NCBI GenBank assembly: GCA_944341445.1
Contig: CALVLZ010000003.1
Coordinates: 220,448-269,380 of the forward strand
Direction: 5' to 3'
DNA: 48,933 nt
DNA from: an uncultured Clostridia bacterium
Lineage (GTDB): Bacteria > Bacillota > Clostridia > Christensenellales > UBA1242
Shown here: piece by piece, positions 34,637-42,910 of the stretch
Layout of the letters: every line of letters starts with the position of its first letter
How positions within the stretch are numbered: position 1 is the stretch's first letter
Made by a program: the position numbers and the translations under genes
Notes under the pieces: model-generated
What the model saw: the letters and a program-made list of their open reading frames with translations, nothing else
What the model was told of the DNA's origin: nothing
Database searches by the model: none

Positions 34637-35358
34637 CTAATTACTTTCCACAATATCCCCATCTTCTAAAACATTCAATTTTTTTTGTTTTCCCAACTCT
34701 CTTGCTTTATCTATTAAATGTACGCAATAAAATTTTGTTTTATTATAATCTTTTTTAAATTTTAAAATTTCATCAACGCAAAGATGTTTTTGTTCCTCTT
34801 CAATGGATGATGTATCAATAAAGACAGCATCACAAATTGCCAACATTTTTGATAAATTGTTGCAATAACCTGTATCACCTGTAAAACCAACTGTTTTGTT
34901 TGTTTTTTTGCTTTTAAAAACATAACCATAACTATCTAAATCTTCGTGTAACATTTTGTATGGAACAATAAAATAATCATCAATTTCTATTTTCATTCCA
35001 TCTCTAACTTCAACAAAATTAAAATATTCTTTTGCAGGTTTCTTTAATTTTGAAACTGCTAAAATATCATACATTTTAGCAACCTTTTTCTAATACCTTT
35101 TGGTCCGAAAACGGTAACAAATTTCTTTTTGTCACTTTTTTTCATAATATGGTCCAAAATTGTATGCAAATCAGTAAAATGGTCACTGTGAAAATGAGTT
35201 ATAAAAATATATTTAACATCTTTTTCAAGTTCAATATACTTTTTTATTGTTTTATAACTTCCTTGCGGAGTGTCTAACAAAATACAGTTGTCCAAAATAA
35301 AACTAGTGTTTAATCTTTCAAACCAAGTGCAACTTGTTCCAACAGCTTTAACTAACAT
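34637..35358 (-). pseudogene. Metallo-beta-lactamase-fold hydrolase, frameshifted
   Basis: The first frame (99 residues from 35358) starts MLVKAVGTSCTWFERLNTSF and has the metal motif THFHSDH (His55, His57, Asp59, His60). The second frame continues with VGFTGDTGYC and YCVHLIDKA, the remaining fold landmarks. They join if one base is added in the A run (plus-strand TTTTT at 35085-35089): IRK then KVAKMYDILAV. The most likely cause is a one-base deletion in A6, or a sequencing error. A programmed -1 shift or transcriptional slippage on A5 is less likely. The family includes RNase Z-like phosphodiesterases; the target here is unknown. It ends 178 bases before parB. Confidence 0.7.
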
Positions 35359-35485
35359 AAAAACTCCTAAATGATATATAACTTAATACTTTATTAATTA
35401 TATAAAATTATAAAATAAAAATAAAATAATAATAATAATAAATATCTAAATTAAACTAAAATTATAGCTTATTTTTGTATAACAA

Positions 35486-35519
35486 AAAAAGAACTTTATT
35501 AAAATAATAAGTTCTTTTT
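35486..35519 (-). terminator. Terminator after parB
   Basis: AAAAAGAACTT and AAGTTCTTTTT pair with an A/T-rich inner part. On the minus strand it lies 29 bases past the parB stop. Confidence 0.8.
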
Positions 35520-35547
35520 ATTATTAAAATTTTAATTTAATTTTATT

Positions 35548-36447
35548 TTATATTCTGTTTAAAAGTTCATAAATTCTGTCTAAATCATCGCTAGAATAAT
35601 AGTCAATGTAAATCCTACCTTTCTTTTCTGTTCCCATAAAATTAACTTTTGTTGAGAACTTCTTTTGCATTAATTTCATTAAATCTAGCATTTCAAGTGT
35701 TGGTTCATATTTTTTCTTTTTAGCCGTTGGGTTTTGCATATCTTTAACAATTTTTTCCATATCTCTAACTGTTACATTTTTTGTTACAGCCATTTTTGCA
35801 AGTTTTAATTGAGCTTCAGGATTTGTTACCATAACCAAACTTCTAGCGTGTCCAGCACTTAATTTTCCACTTTCCACCATTGCTCTAACTTCTGGGCATA
35901 AATTCAACAACCTTAAAAAGTTTGCAACAACAGGTCTGCTTTTTCCTAATCTGTCTGCCAAAATTTCTTGAGTCCAACCATATGTTTCAAGCAATTCTCT
36001 CATTGCTGTTGCAGTTTCAATTGGGTTTAAATCTTCTCTTTGTAAGTTTTCCAATAATGCAATTTCTTTTATTTGTTGGTCTGTGTAGTTTTTAATAATT
36101 GCAGGTATCTTTTTTAATCCCGCCATTTTTGCTGCTCTAAAACGACGTTCTCCGGCAATTATCATATATCTACCATTTATTTCTTTAACTATTATTGGTT
36201 GGAAAATCCCATGTTGTTTAATACTATCTGCCAATTCTTTTAAACTAGCACTATCAAAATTCTTTCTTGGTTGACTTTCGTTTCTATCAATTAAACTAAT
36301 TCCAATTTCATTAATATCGTTTGCGCTATCTTTTTTTACTGTCTCTTTATTAACATTTTGTTCGCTTTTAGTATTAGCGCTATTTTCTTCATCAAATATT
36401 CCTAGAAGAGAGCCAAGACCCCTTCCCAAACCACCTTTCATTGCCAT
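35548..36447 (-). CDS. parB: Chromosome partitioning protein ParB (Spo0J)
   Basis: ParB binds parS, loads SMC at the origin and uses CTP to slide as a clamp. The frame opens at 36459, but GGTGA lies five to six bases from the ATG at 36447, giving 299 residues that begin MAMKGGLGRGLGSLL, the ParA-stimulating N-terminus. After a variable linker come LIDRNESQPRKNFD, QPIIVKEINGRYMIIAG, box II GERRFRAAK, the HTH region (EETAT-like AMRELLETYGWTQEILADRLG) and a C-terminal dimerisation part (DRIYELLNRI). Four perfect parS sites lie within 2.3 kb. It is co-transcribed with parA. Confidence 0.97.
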   Translation of the reverse strand: MAMKGGLGRGLGSLLGIFDEENSANTKSEQNVNKETVKKDSANDINEIGISLIDRNESQPRKNFDSASLKELADSIKQHGIFQPIIVKEINGRYMIIAGERRFRAAKMAGLKKIPAIIKNYTDQQIKEIALLENLQREDLNPIETATAMRELLETYGWTQEILADRLGKSRPVVANFLRLLNLCPEVRAMVESGKLSAGHARSLVMVTNPEAQLKLAKMAVTKNVTVRDMEKIVKDMQNPTAKKKKYEPTLEMLDLMKLMQKKFSTKVNFMGTEKKGRIYIDYYSSDDLDRIYELLNRI

Positions 36448-36464
36448 AATTTTCACCATATCCT

Positions 36465-37241
36465 TTAATTTTTGTTATTATTATTTTTTCTTAAAAATTC
36501 TTCTGTTAATGTTCTATAAGCAATTGCCCCTGTGCTTCTTGGGTCATAAATACAAATTGGCTCACCATAGCTTGGGGCTTCAGCTAGCCTAATATTTCTT
36601 GGAATTATCGTATCATACACTTTGTTGTTAAAGTATTTATAAATATCTTTTGCAACACTATTTCCTAAATTGCTTCTACTATCTTTCATTGTTAAAATAA
36701 CACCTTCAACGTTAACATCTGGGTTCAAATGTATTTTAACAAGTTTTAAAGTATTCATAAGCTGGCTTAAACCTTCTAAGGCAAAATATTCGCATTGAAT
36801 TGGAATAACAACACTATCACTTGCTGTTAAAGCATTAACTGTTAACAAGCCTAAAGATGGTGGACAATCCATACAAATAAAATCATAAGAGTTTTTAACT
36901 TTGTTCAAAATTTTTCTAACGATTTTTTCTCTGTTATTCATTTGAACAAGTTCAATTTCTGCCCCTGCTAAATCAACATTAGATGGAATAATTTCCAAAC
37001 CATCAATCATTGTCTTTCTTATAACTTCTTCTATTTCATTATCTTCAACAATAACATCGTAAATTGTTTTAACTTGTTCGCTTTTATCAATTCCTAAACT
37101 ACTACTAGCATTTCCTTGTGGATCAATATCTACTAGCAAAACCTTTTTACCCATAACAGCTAAATAACTTGCTATGTTAACACAACTAGTAGTTTTTCCA
37201 ACTCCACCTTTCTGGTTTATAAAACTAATTATTTTACCCAT
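36465..37241 (-). CDS. parA: Chromosome partitioning ATPase ParA (Soj)
   Basis: The 258-residue ATPase works with ParB in origin segregation. It begins MGKIISFINQKGGVGKTTS, with the deviant Walker A and signature Lys of this family, then VLLVDIDPQGNASSSLG and DFICMDCPPSLGLLTVN as Walker A' and B elements. It has no N-terminal DNA-binding extension, so it is the chromosomal Soj type. The frame opens six bases earlier at a GTG, but AGAGGTG before the ATG at 37241 favours that start. parB follows after a 17-base gap. Two TTGCGTC direct repeats upstream (37252-37258, 37282-37288) may be regulatory. Confidence 0.97.
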   Translation of the reverse strand: MGKIISFINQKGGVGKTTSCVNIASYLAVMGKKVLLVDIDPQGNASSSLGIDKSEQVKTIYDVIVEDNEIEEVIRKTMIDGLEIIPSNVDLAGAEIELVQMNNREKIVRKILNKVKNSYDFICMDCPPSLGLLTVNALTASDSVVIPIQCEYFALEGLSQLMNTLKLVKIHLNPDVNVEGVILTMKDSRSNLGNSVAKDIYKYFNNKVYDTIIPRNIRLAEAPSYGEPICIYDPRSTGAIAYRTLTEEFLRKNNNNKN

Positions 37242-37373
37242 AAACACCTCTTTGCGTCAATATGAATATTTTAATATTATATTGCGTCTATATTATATTT
37301 ATTGTTTAGATATTTTATTATATCATAATGCAAATTAAATTCAAAACAATTAAATATACAAAATTTAAAAAAA

Positions 37374-37389
37374 TGTTTCACGTGAAACA
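37374..37389. promoter_or_regulatory. parS site 1
   Basis: TGTTTCACGTGAAACA, the perfect parS consensus recognised by ParB, just upstream of parA. Confidence 0.96.
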
Positions 37390-37709
37390 TTTTAATATTT
37401 AACAATTAATAATATTACTGAATTTTTATAATCTTAAAAAACAAAAAGATTTTTAACAATCAATTAAATAATATAAACTATTAACTACTAACCTACAAAA
37501 GATAGATTGTATGTAATTTGATTATTATAAACCCTTTTCATTATATTTTACATTTTAAAAATATTTTACACTTTAATTACGTTTTGAAAATTCTATATAT
37601 TCTCTACTTTGCCAATCTTTCACTCTTTTGTTGCTATTATTTAAAAAAAATAATTTTGTTTAACATTTGGCATTTTAAAATTATTGCAACCAAACAGATT
37701 TGTTATAAA

Positions 37710-37725
37710 TGTTTCACGTGAAACA
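37710..37725. promoter_or_regulatory. parS site 2
   Basis: TGTTTCACGTGAAACA, perfect parS consensus. Confidence 0.96.
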
Positions 37726-38211
37726 ATTTATTCTTTAATTTACAATTATTTAGAAATATTATATTAATAAATCAAATTTAAACAGTTATAATGATTGTTT
37801 TGTATTTTGTTTTTATTGATTATAAATTGTAAAGTTTTTATTACATCTGCTCAAATCAATGTATTGCAATTATGTATACAGTTAAACAATTACAATTCTG
37901 ATATGTTTATTGATAACACATTATACAATATAATAATATCTATAATTTAAAAGCTTTTTAAACAATTTCATTATTCTATAATAATAACTCACACCATACC
38001 AACTTATACAATTAAACAAATATAAGTAGTACCACAATTACAAATAAACAAATATTATAAATACTAACTTAAATAATCTGTGTTAAATTATTGCTCAAAA
38101 CTTTAAAACTAATATAATATCTAATCAAACTTAAATATTATTACATATTTTTAATATAAATAAAAAGCAACAAATTAATAATAAATTAGTTTTAAATATA
38201 AAAAAACAAAA

Positions 38212-38227
38212 TGTTTCACGTGAAACA
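38212..38227. promoter_or_regulatory. parS site 3
   Basis: TGTTTCACGTGAAACA, perfect parS consensus. Confidence 0.96.
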
Positions 38228-38729
38228 TTTTACATAAATCATATAATAAGCAATATATTGATTAATATAAAAACCCACACCACATTATAAAACAACAATA
38301 TTTAGTTCAATTTGTCTAAAAAAAGTTATTAGTTTTTGTTAATAATTTAATTAATAAAACAAATAAACAGTATAAAACAAATTTAAAATGAACCAAATAA
38401 AGCCATTTTTATATTATAAATTGTAAGTGTATTTAATTATTAATGTTTCAAAATTATTAAAAAATTTATACCAATTTAAATAAAACAACTTAAAATAAAA
38501 CCAATTTTTACTTATTATAAATTTTATATTATTAAATTACAAAAAAACTATATTCCATTTTTAAACTCAAATTATTTAAGTTATTATTAATATAAATACA
38601 AAACAAACATTAATACTTAAACAGTTATTAACCAATACTATTTATTTATTAATCTAACAAAAAATTCTAAAAACTATTAAATAAAAAATTTATTATTTAA
38701 ATTAATATACTTTTATTAAACAAAAAAAA

Positions 38730-38745
38730 TGTTTCACGTGAAACA
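38730..38745. promoter_or_regulatory. parS site 4
   Basis: TGTTTCACGTGAAACA, perfect parS consensus, about 230 bases from the rsmG end. Confidence 0.96.
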
Positions 38746-38930
38746 AAAACAAAATTTGTTATAAATTAAAAAAACTTGTTACAAATATAAAATTTTTATT
38801 ATTTTAACCACTTAATTTTAATAAAAAATATGAAGGATTATTCATTTAATTTTTAAAATTTAATCAGTGTTTGCTTTACACTATGGCGCACTGCAAAAAA
38901 ATAAGTAAAAACCACAACTTTTATAAAAAA

Positions 38931-38967
38931 AGTTGATAAAAATTGAAATTTTCAACCTTTATCAACT
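38931..38967 (-). terminator. Terminator overlapping the rsmG stop codon
   Basis: AGTTGATAAA and TTTATCAACT form the stem; an inner A/T-rich part adds pairs. On the minus strand a run of T follows. The rsmG TGA (38964-38962) lies inside the first arm. Confidence 0.82.
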
Positions 38968-39669
38968 AATAGGATTTAATCTTGGTTTGTTTTGACCTCT
39001 TGGGTATTTTTTATCACAATTTTTTGTTTTTATAATAAAAACATTTTTACGAACTTCATTAGTTTCTTCAACTTGTATTGTTTTAACACACAAAAGCTCT
39101 CCCCCAAGTTTTGTTATGGCATTTTTTGCTTCCAACAATTCTTCATCAACACTAACAGATTTATATGCTATAAATTTTCCACCAGTTTTAACAAATGGCA
39201 AGCAATATTCACTTAACACATTTAATCTGGCCACTGCTCTTGCAACACACACATCAAAACTTTCTCTATAATTATTTTTATGCGCCAATTCTTCCGCTCT
39301 TGCGTGGACGCACTGAACATTGTTTAAATTTAATTCGGCGCATACTATATTTAAAAAATTAACTCTTTTATTTAAAGAATCACACAAAGTTAACTTTAAA
39401 TTAGGAAAAAGTATTTTTAACGGAATCCCCGGGAAGCCTGCCCCAGCCCCAATATCAATAACGCTTTCATCATCTTTTAAATCTTTGTAAATTAAAACAC
39501 TATCTAAAAAATGTTTTATTACAACTTCCTTTTCTTCTGTGATTGCTGTTAAATTTATTTTTTCATTCCACTCTTTTAATAATGAATAATACTTAACAAA
39601 TTTATCACACTGCTCTTCATTTATATTAATTTCATATTTTAAAAAAATTTCTTTAAGATACTCTTTCAT
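38962..39669 (-). CDS. rsmG: 16S rRNA (guanine527-N7)-methyltransferase RsmG (GidB)
   Basis: RsmG methylates G527 of 16S rRNA with SAM. The 235 residues show LLKEWNEKINLTAI, KHFLDSVLIY, the SAM loop VIDIGAGAGFPGIPLKI, then LCDSLNKRVNFLNIV and ARAVARLNVL, and end with a basic tail KKYPRGQNKPRLNPIS, typical of GidB. In most bacteria the gene sits next to mnmG and parA; here it lies on the far side of the parS region with parA on the same strand, and no mnmG or mnmE is present. The ribosome binding site is TAGGTG. Confidence 0.97.
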   Translation of the reverse strand: MKEYLKEIFLKYEININEEQCDKFVKYYSLLKEWNEKINLTAITEEKEVVIKHFLDSVLIYKDLKDDESVIDIGAGAGFPGIPLKILFPNLKLTLCDSLNKRVNFLNIVCAELNLNNVQCVHARAEELAHKNNYRESFDVCVARAVARLNVLSEYCLPFVKTGGKFIAYKSVSVDEELLEAKNAITKLGGELLCVKTIQVEETNEVRKNVFIIKTKNCDKKYPRGQNKPRLNPIS

Positions 39670-39780
39670 ATCACACCTATATTCGATATATTGTCAAAAT
39701 ATTATATATTTATGACAATAACTATATTATAAAAATATAAAATTTTAAACTTTTTAATTTTATTTTGTTAAAAATTTTTA

Positions 39781-39808
39781 TTGATATATAATTATATTAC
39801 ATTATAAT
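39781..39808 (+). promoter_or_regulatory. Promoter of the RsgI-like gene
   Basis: TTGATA (39781-39786), a 16-base spacer and TATAAT (39803-39808). The ribosome binding site TAGGAGG (39837-39843) and ATG follow at 39851. Confidence 0.65.
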
Positions 39809-39850
39809 ATAAAAACAAATTGTAATCAAATATTTATAGGAGGTTCTTTT

Positions 39851-41077
39851 ATGGTTAAAAATAAAAAAAGTAAGATTGTACTACTAAGTATAGTAATCTG
39901 CTTCATTTTGATTGCATCTATTATAATTCCAATAGTTTGCATTAACCACAACAAAAAAACAGACACTTCCCCACAAACAACTTTATATTTAGACACTTTT
40001 GCAAAATTTAATTTAGTGTGCAATGAAAACGATTATGTTATAGACACAATTGCTATGGATGAAAAAGCAGATTCTGTTTTAAAAAATTTATCTTTAAAAC
40101 AAAATAATATTTTAAAAGCTTTGGATAAAATTTTTAATGAAGCAAAAGAACAAAATTTATTTGAAGAAGACACACAAATAATTATTAACACAACCAGCAA
40201 AAATATTGATGATATTGTAACTATAAATAACAAAATAAAAAAAGAAATTGAAAACATTTTAAAAAATTTAGATATTAAAATAACTGTTACAGTTAACACT
40301 TTATCTTCTAATGAAATAATTTTAAAAATAATTGAATTAAAGCCATATTTAACATATAACGAATTAGAAAATTTAAAACAAGAAACTCAAGAAAATTTAT
40401 TTAAGTTTTACACTTCTACACTATTAGAATATAAAGAAAAGTTTAGCGAGTTCTCATTATATAATTTATTTTACAACCAATATAAAGAAATAATAAACGA
40501 ATTTAAAACTAGCAATGCAGAATTAATTACACAAATTTTAAACACAAAAGATAAAATTGAAAATTTTAAAACTAATTGGGATAATGAAATTAACAAATTA
40601 AAACAAGAATTTGAAACAATAGATAATCAATCAAAACAATATAATTATATAAATGAAATTATTCTTCCAGAACTAAACAAAAATTTAAAAGAAGTGGAAT
40701 CTAAAATAACTTCAATTTTAGAAGAATTGCAAAACCCAGAATTATCAAACGAAGAAAAAGAAAGTTTAAACACCCAACTAGAAATTGAAAATGAGAAAAA
40801 ACTTAATATTGAAACTGAAATAAAATCTTACCCAACTCCAGAAGAATTGAGTGCGATTGCTTCTGAATTAACTTTAAAACTTATAGAACTAGATAAAAAA
40901 ATAAACAAAATGGAAAACGACGCCGAATATTACAAAGAAAAATTAAATGAAGAAATAATTAATTTAGAAAATGCAATAAAAAATCAAGCAGATTTATGCA
41001 AAACATTTAAAAATAATTTTATAAATTTAATCAATGATTTTATCAACAATATAAAAGATATTGTTAAAAACATTTAA
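39851..41077 (+). CDS. Membrane-anchored RsgI-like domain and coiled-coil protein
   Basis: The 408-residue protein has a short cytoplasmic N-terminus, one membrane segment (about 9-31, IVLLSIVICFILIASIIIPIV) and then an outer domain (about 43-140) that looks like the middle domain of RsgI anti-sigma factors: LYLDTFAKFNLVCNENDYVI, DTIAMDEKADSVLKNL, and later TQIIINTTSK. From about 215 to 400 it is mostly helical and rich in Lys/Glu, with heptad patterning (a coiled coil). The cytoplasmic RsgI_N (sigma-binding) segment is not recognisable, and no sigI gene is adjacent, so a sensor role is only inferred. The start is supported by AGGAGG. Confidence 0.5.
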   Translation: MVKNKKSKIVLLSIVICFILIASIIIPIVCINHNKKTDTSPQTTLYLDTFAKFNLVCNENDYVIDTIAMDEKADSVLKNLSLKQNNILKALDKIFNEAKEQNLFEEDTQIIINTTSKNIDDIVTINNKIKKEIENILKNLDIKITVTVNTLSSNEIILKIIELKPYLTYNELENLKQETQENLFKFYTSTLLEYKEKFSEFSLYNLFYNQYKEIINEFKTSNAELITQILNTKDKIENFKTNWDNEINKLKQEFETIDNQSKQYNYINEIILPELNKNLKEVESKITSILEELQNPELSNEEKESLNTQLEIENEKKLNIETEIKSYPTPEELSAIASELTLKLIELDKKINKMENDAEYYKEKLNEEIINLENAIKNQADLCKTFKNNFINLINDFINNIKDIVKNI

Positions 41078-41393
41078 GATATTGTCAAAATATTAGCAAA
41101 ATCAAAATTTACATTAATAATTTTTACAAAACTTAATACTTTCAAAATATTATAAAACTAAAAGAAATTAAAAAATAATAATTAAATAAATCAAAATTAT
41201 TTAAACACAGAAAGTAAAAAACAAAAAAGATTTTATATAAAAAATAAAATTCTAAAATTGTAATAAATTTTAGAATTTTGTTTTTTTATTAATAATATTA
41301 AAATATAACACAAATAATTACTATTTATAAATTGCTAATATTTGTTTATGTTTTTATTAAATGATAACATTTGCATATATTAAATATATAACT
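41078..41393. other. Gene-free gap, 316 bases
   Basis: AT-rich DNA without a gene. It carries the terminator at 41246-41279 and, right after the upstream stop, a 17-base sequence that also occurs at 39688-39704. Confidence 0.6.
41246..41279 (+). terminator. Terminator after the RsgI-like gene
   Basis: AAAATTCTAAAATT and AATTTTAGAATTTT pair as a long stem, then GTTTTTTT. Confidence 0.78.
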
Positions 41394-41843
41394 TTAAAAT
41401 GTTTTTGAATTTAATATAATGTTAAAAGGTCCATCAATTAAAGTGTTTAAATGCATATGTTGTTTAAAAGCTCCAAGTTTAACAACTTTAACACCATTAT
41501 TTTTTAAACACTCTGCAAAATATTCATATAAATAATTTGCTTCTTCTGGTTCTTTTGCGTGAGAAAAATTTGGTCTTGTTCCACTTTTAATTTCACCACA
41601 TAAAGTGAAGTTACTAACAACCAAAATTTCACCATCAACATCTAAAACACTTTTGTTTATTTTATCAAACTCATCTTTAAAAACTCTTAGTGTTGAAATT
41701 TTTCTTGCAAGCCTTTCTGCATCGAATTTTTCATCATCTCTAAAAACTCCAACTGTAACAACCAAGCCGTCATTTATTTTATTAATTAAATTATTGTTTA
41801 CGGTTAATTCGCAAGAGTGAACTTTTTGTATTAAAGCAATCAT
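41394..41843 (-). CDS. dtd: D-aminoacyl-tRNA deacylase
   Basis: The 149-residue enzyme frees tRNA from mischarged D-amino acids. The frame opens at 41870, but AAAGGATG before the ATG at 41843 and the family start MIALIQKVHSCELTV make that the start. Key motifs are VVSNFTLCGE (a Q-to-N variant of the SQFTL motif), GTRPNFSHAKEP and the cross-subunit MHLNTLIDGPFNI, which forms the chiral proofreading site. The C-terminal GP-x-N-I element is intact. It is alone on the minus strand, and no rel/spoT neighbour, common elsewhere, is present. Confidence 0.95.
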   Translation of the reverse strand: MIALIQKVHSCELTVNNNLINKINDGLVVTVGVFRDDEKFDAERLARKISTLRVFKDEFDKINKSVLDVDGEILVVSNFTLCGEIKSGTRPNFSHAKEPEEANYLYEYFAECLKNNGVKVVKLGAFKQHMHLNTLIDGPFNIILNSKTF

Positions 41844-42041
41844 ATTTAAACATCCTTTTATTAAAAACATTTTAACACATTAGTTTATATTTTTAAAACA
41901 AAAGAAAACAATTTTGTATTTTTAATTTTTAATGTAATAACTTTTTTAAATTTTATATTTATGTTTATCTCAAAAAACATATTTAACAAAATGTCAGATT
42001 TATTAGTTAAATAATTTAAAAAACGGAGGGTTTGTGACAAT

Positions 42042-42647
42042 ATGTTACTATTAATTGATTTTAGTTTTTTTAAAAGCCCGTGGTTAGCAACCATTATAAT
42101 TAGTATGTTGCCAATTTTTGAATTAAAGGGAAGTATTCCTGTTGGAATGAGTAAAACACTTTGGAACGAATACGCTTTAAATTTTTATGAAGCATTTTTG
42201 TGTGCAATGATTGGCACAATAATAATAACCCCAATTTTAATATTGATTATAACCCCAATTTTAAATTATTTAAAAAGAACAAAACTTTTAAAAGGTTTAG
42301 CGCAAAAGGTTGAAAACAAAATTAAAGAAAACAGTTTAAAAAATTCTCGTTCAACACTTATCAAACAATATTTTGCTTTGTTTTTGTTTGTTGCAATTCC
42401 TTTACCTTTAACAGGTGTTTATATGGGTTGTGCAATTGCAAGTTTTTTAAAACTTAATTTTTGGCTAAGTTGTTTATGTGTTATTATTGGAAATTTTATT
42501 AGCGGTGTTGTTATAACAATTTTATCTTATTTTTGCGGGGACTTTTCTTTATTAATTGTTTTAGCTTTTACAATATTACTAGTTTTAATTTTACTTTTTA
42601 ATCACTATAAGAAAAAGAAACTAAATAATCAAAATGGCGATGTATAG
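42042..42647 (+). CDS. COG2426-type small multidrug-export family membrane protein
   Basis: The 201-residue integral membrane protein has four or five hydrophobic segments and the family signatures MLPIFELKGSIPVGM and AIPLPLTGVYMGCAIA. A basic loop (KRTKLLKGLAQKVENK) lies between. The family is annotated as small multi-drug export proteins, but the evidence for drug transport is thin. The ribosome binding site GGAGGG lies 11 bases before the ATG, longer than usual. It has no clear operon partner. It ends with a TAG, showing that TAG is an ordinary stop codon in this genome. Confidence 0.8.
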   Translation: MLLLIDFSFFKSPWLATIIISMLPIFELKGSIPVGMSKTLWNEYALNFYEAFLCAMIGTIIITPILILIITPILNYLKRTKLLKGLAQKVENKIKENSLKNSRSTLIKQYFALFLFVAIPLPLTGVYMGCAIASFLKLNFWLSCLCVIIGNFISGVVITILSYFCGDFSLLIVLAFTILLVLILLFNHYKKKKLNNQNGDV

Positions 42648-42856
42648 CACTTTAATTAATTAGTTTTTAACTAAACTTTTATTAAATTGTTTGCTTTTAT
42701 ATTTCATAATTAATCTATAACTATTTTGTAATTCATTTCAACAATCATAAAAATTTTCAAATTTCAAATTTAAATGTTTAGATTTTTTACTACAATAAAA
42801 AACCATAAATTTACATAATAAATATATATTATAAAATATGTAATTTTTGTTTTATG

Positions 42857-42865
42857 TGTTATAAT
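42857..42865 (+). promoter_or_regulatory. Extended -10 promoter of the CvpA-like repeat gene
   Basis: TGTTATAAT occurs here with no good -35. It lies inside the upstream extension of the long frame, so the ATG at 42854 would not be in the transcript; this supports the ATG at 42911 with GGAGGAG. Confidence 0.6.
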
Positions 42866-42910
42866 AATGAAACGATAACTTTAACACAGCTTTATTGCGG
42901 AGGAGTTTAT

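Larger units (their letters stand above)
37248..38961. other. About 1.7 kb non-coding AT-rich region with four parS sites
   Basis: No convincing gene lies here; the one 67-codon frame (37518-37721) is hydrophobic low-complexity AT-rich sequence and overlaps a parS site. The region is among the most AT-rich of the window and contains four exact 16-base parS palindromes spaced 336, 502 and 518 bases apart. TTATACAAT occurs twice, differing from the DnaA box TTATNCACA, but I see no perfect DnaA box. It is likely the origin-proximal segregation locus; whether replication starts here or near dnaA cannot be told. Confidence 0.7.

Noticed and set aside
35060..35110. Programmed -1 ribosomal frameshift in the metallo-beta-lactamase-fold gene
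   Set aside because: The A run is only five long and does not form the usual A-AAA-AAG heptamer, and no clear stimulatory hairpin is seen; a one-base deletion is simpler.
37518..37721. 67-codon plus-strand frame inside the parS region
   Set aside because: Low-complexity Phe/Ile/Tyr-rich sequence from AT-rich DNA, no ribosome binding site, and it overlaps a parS palindrome.
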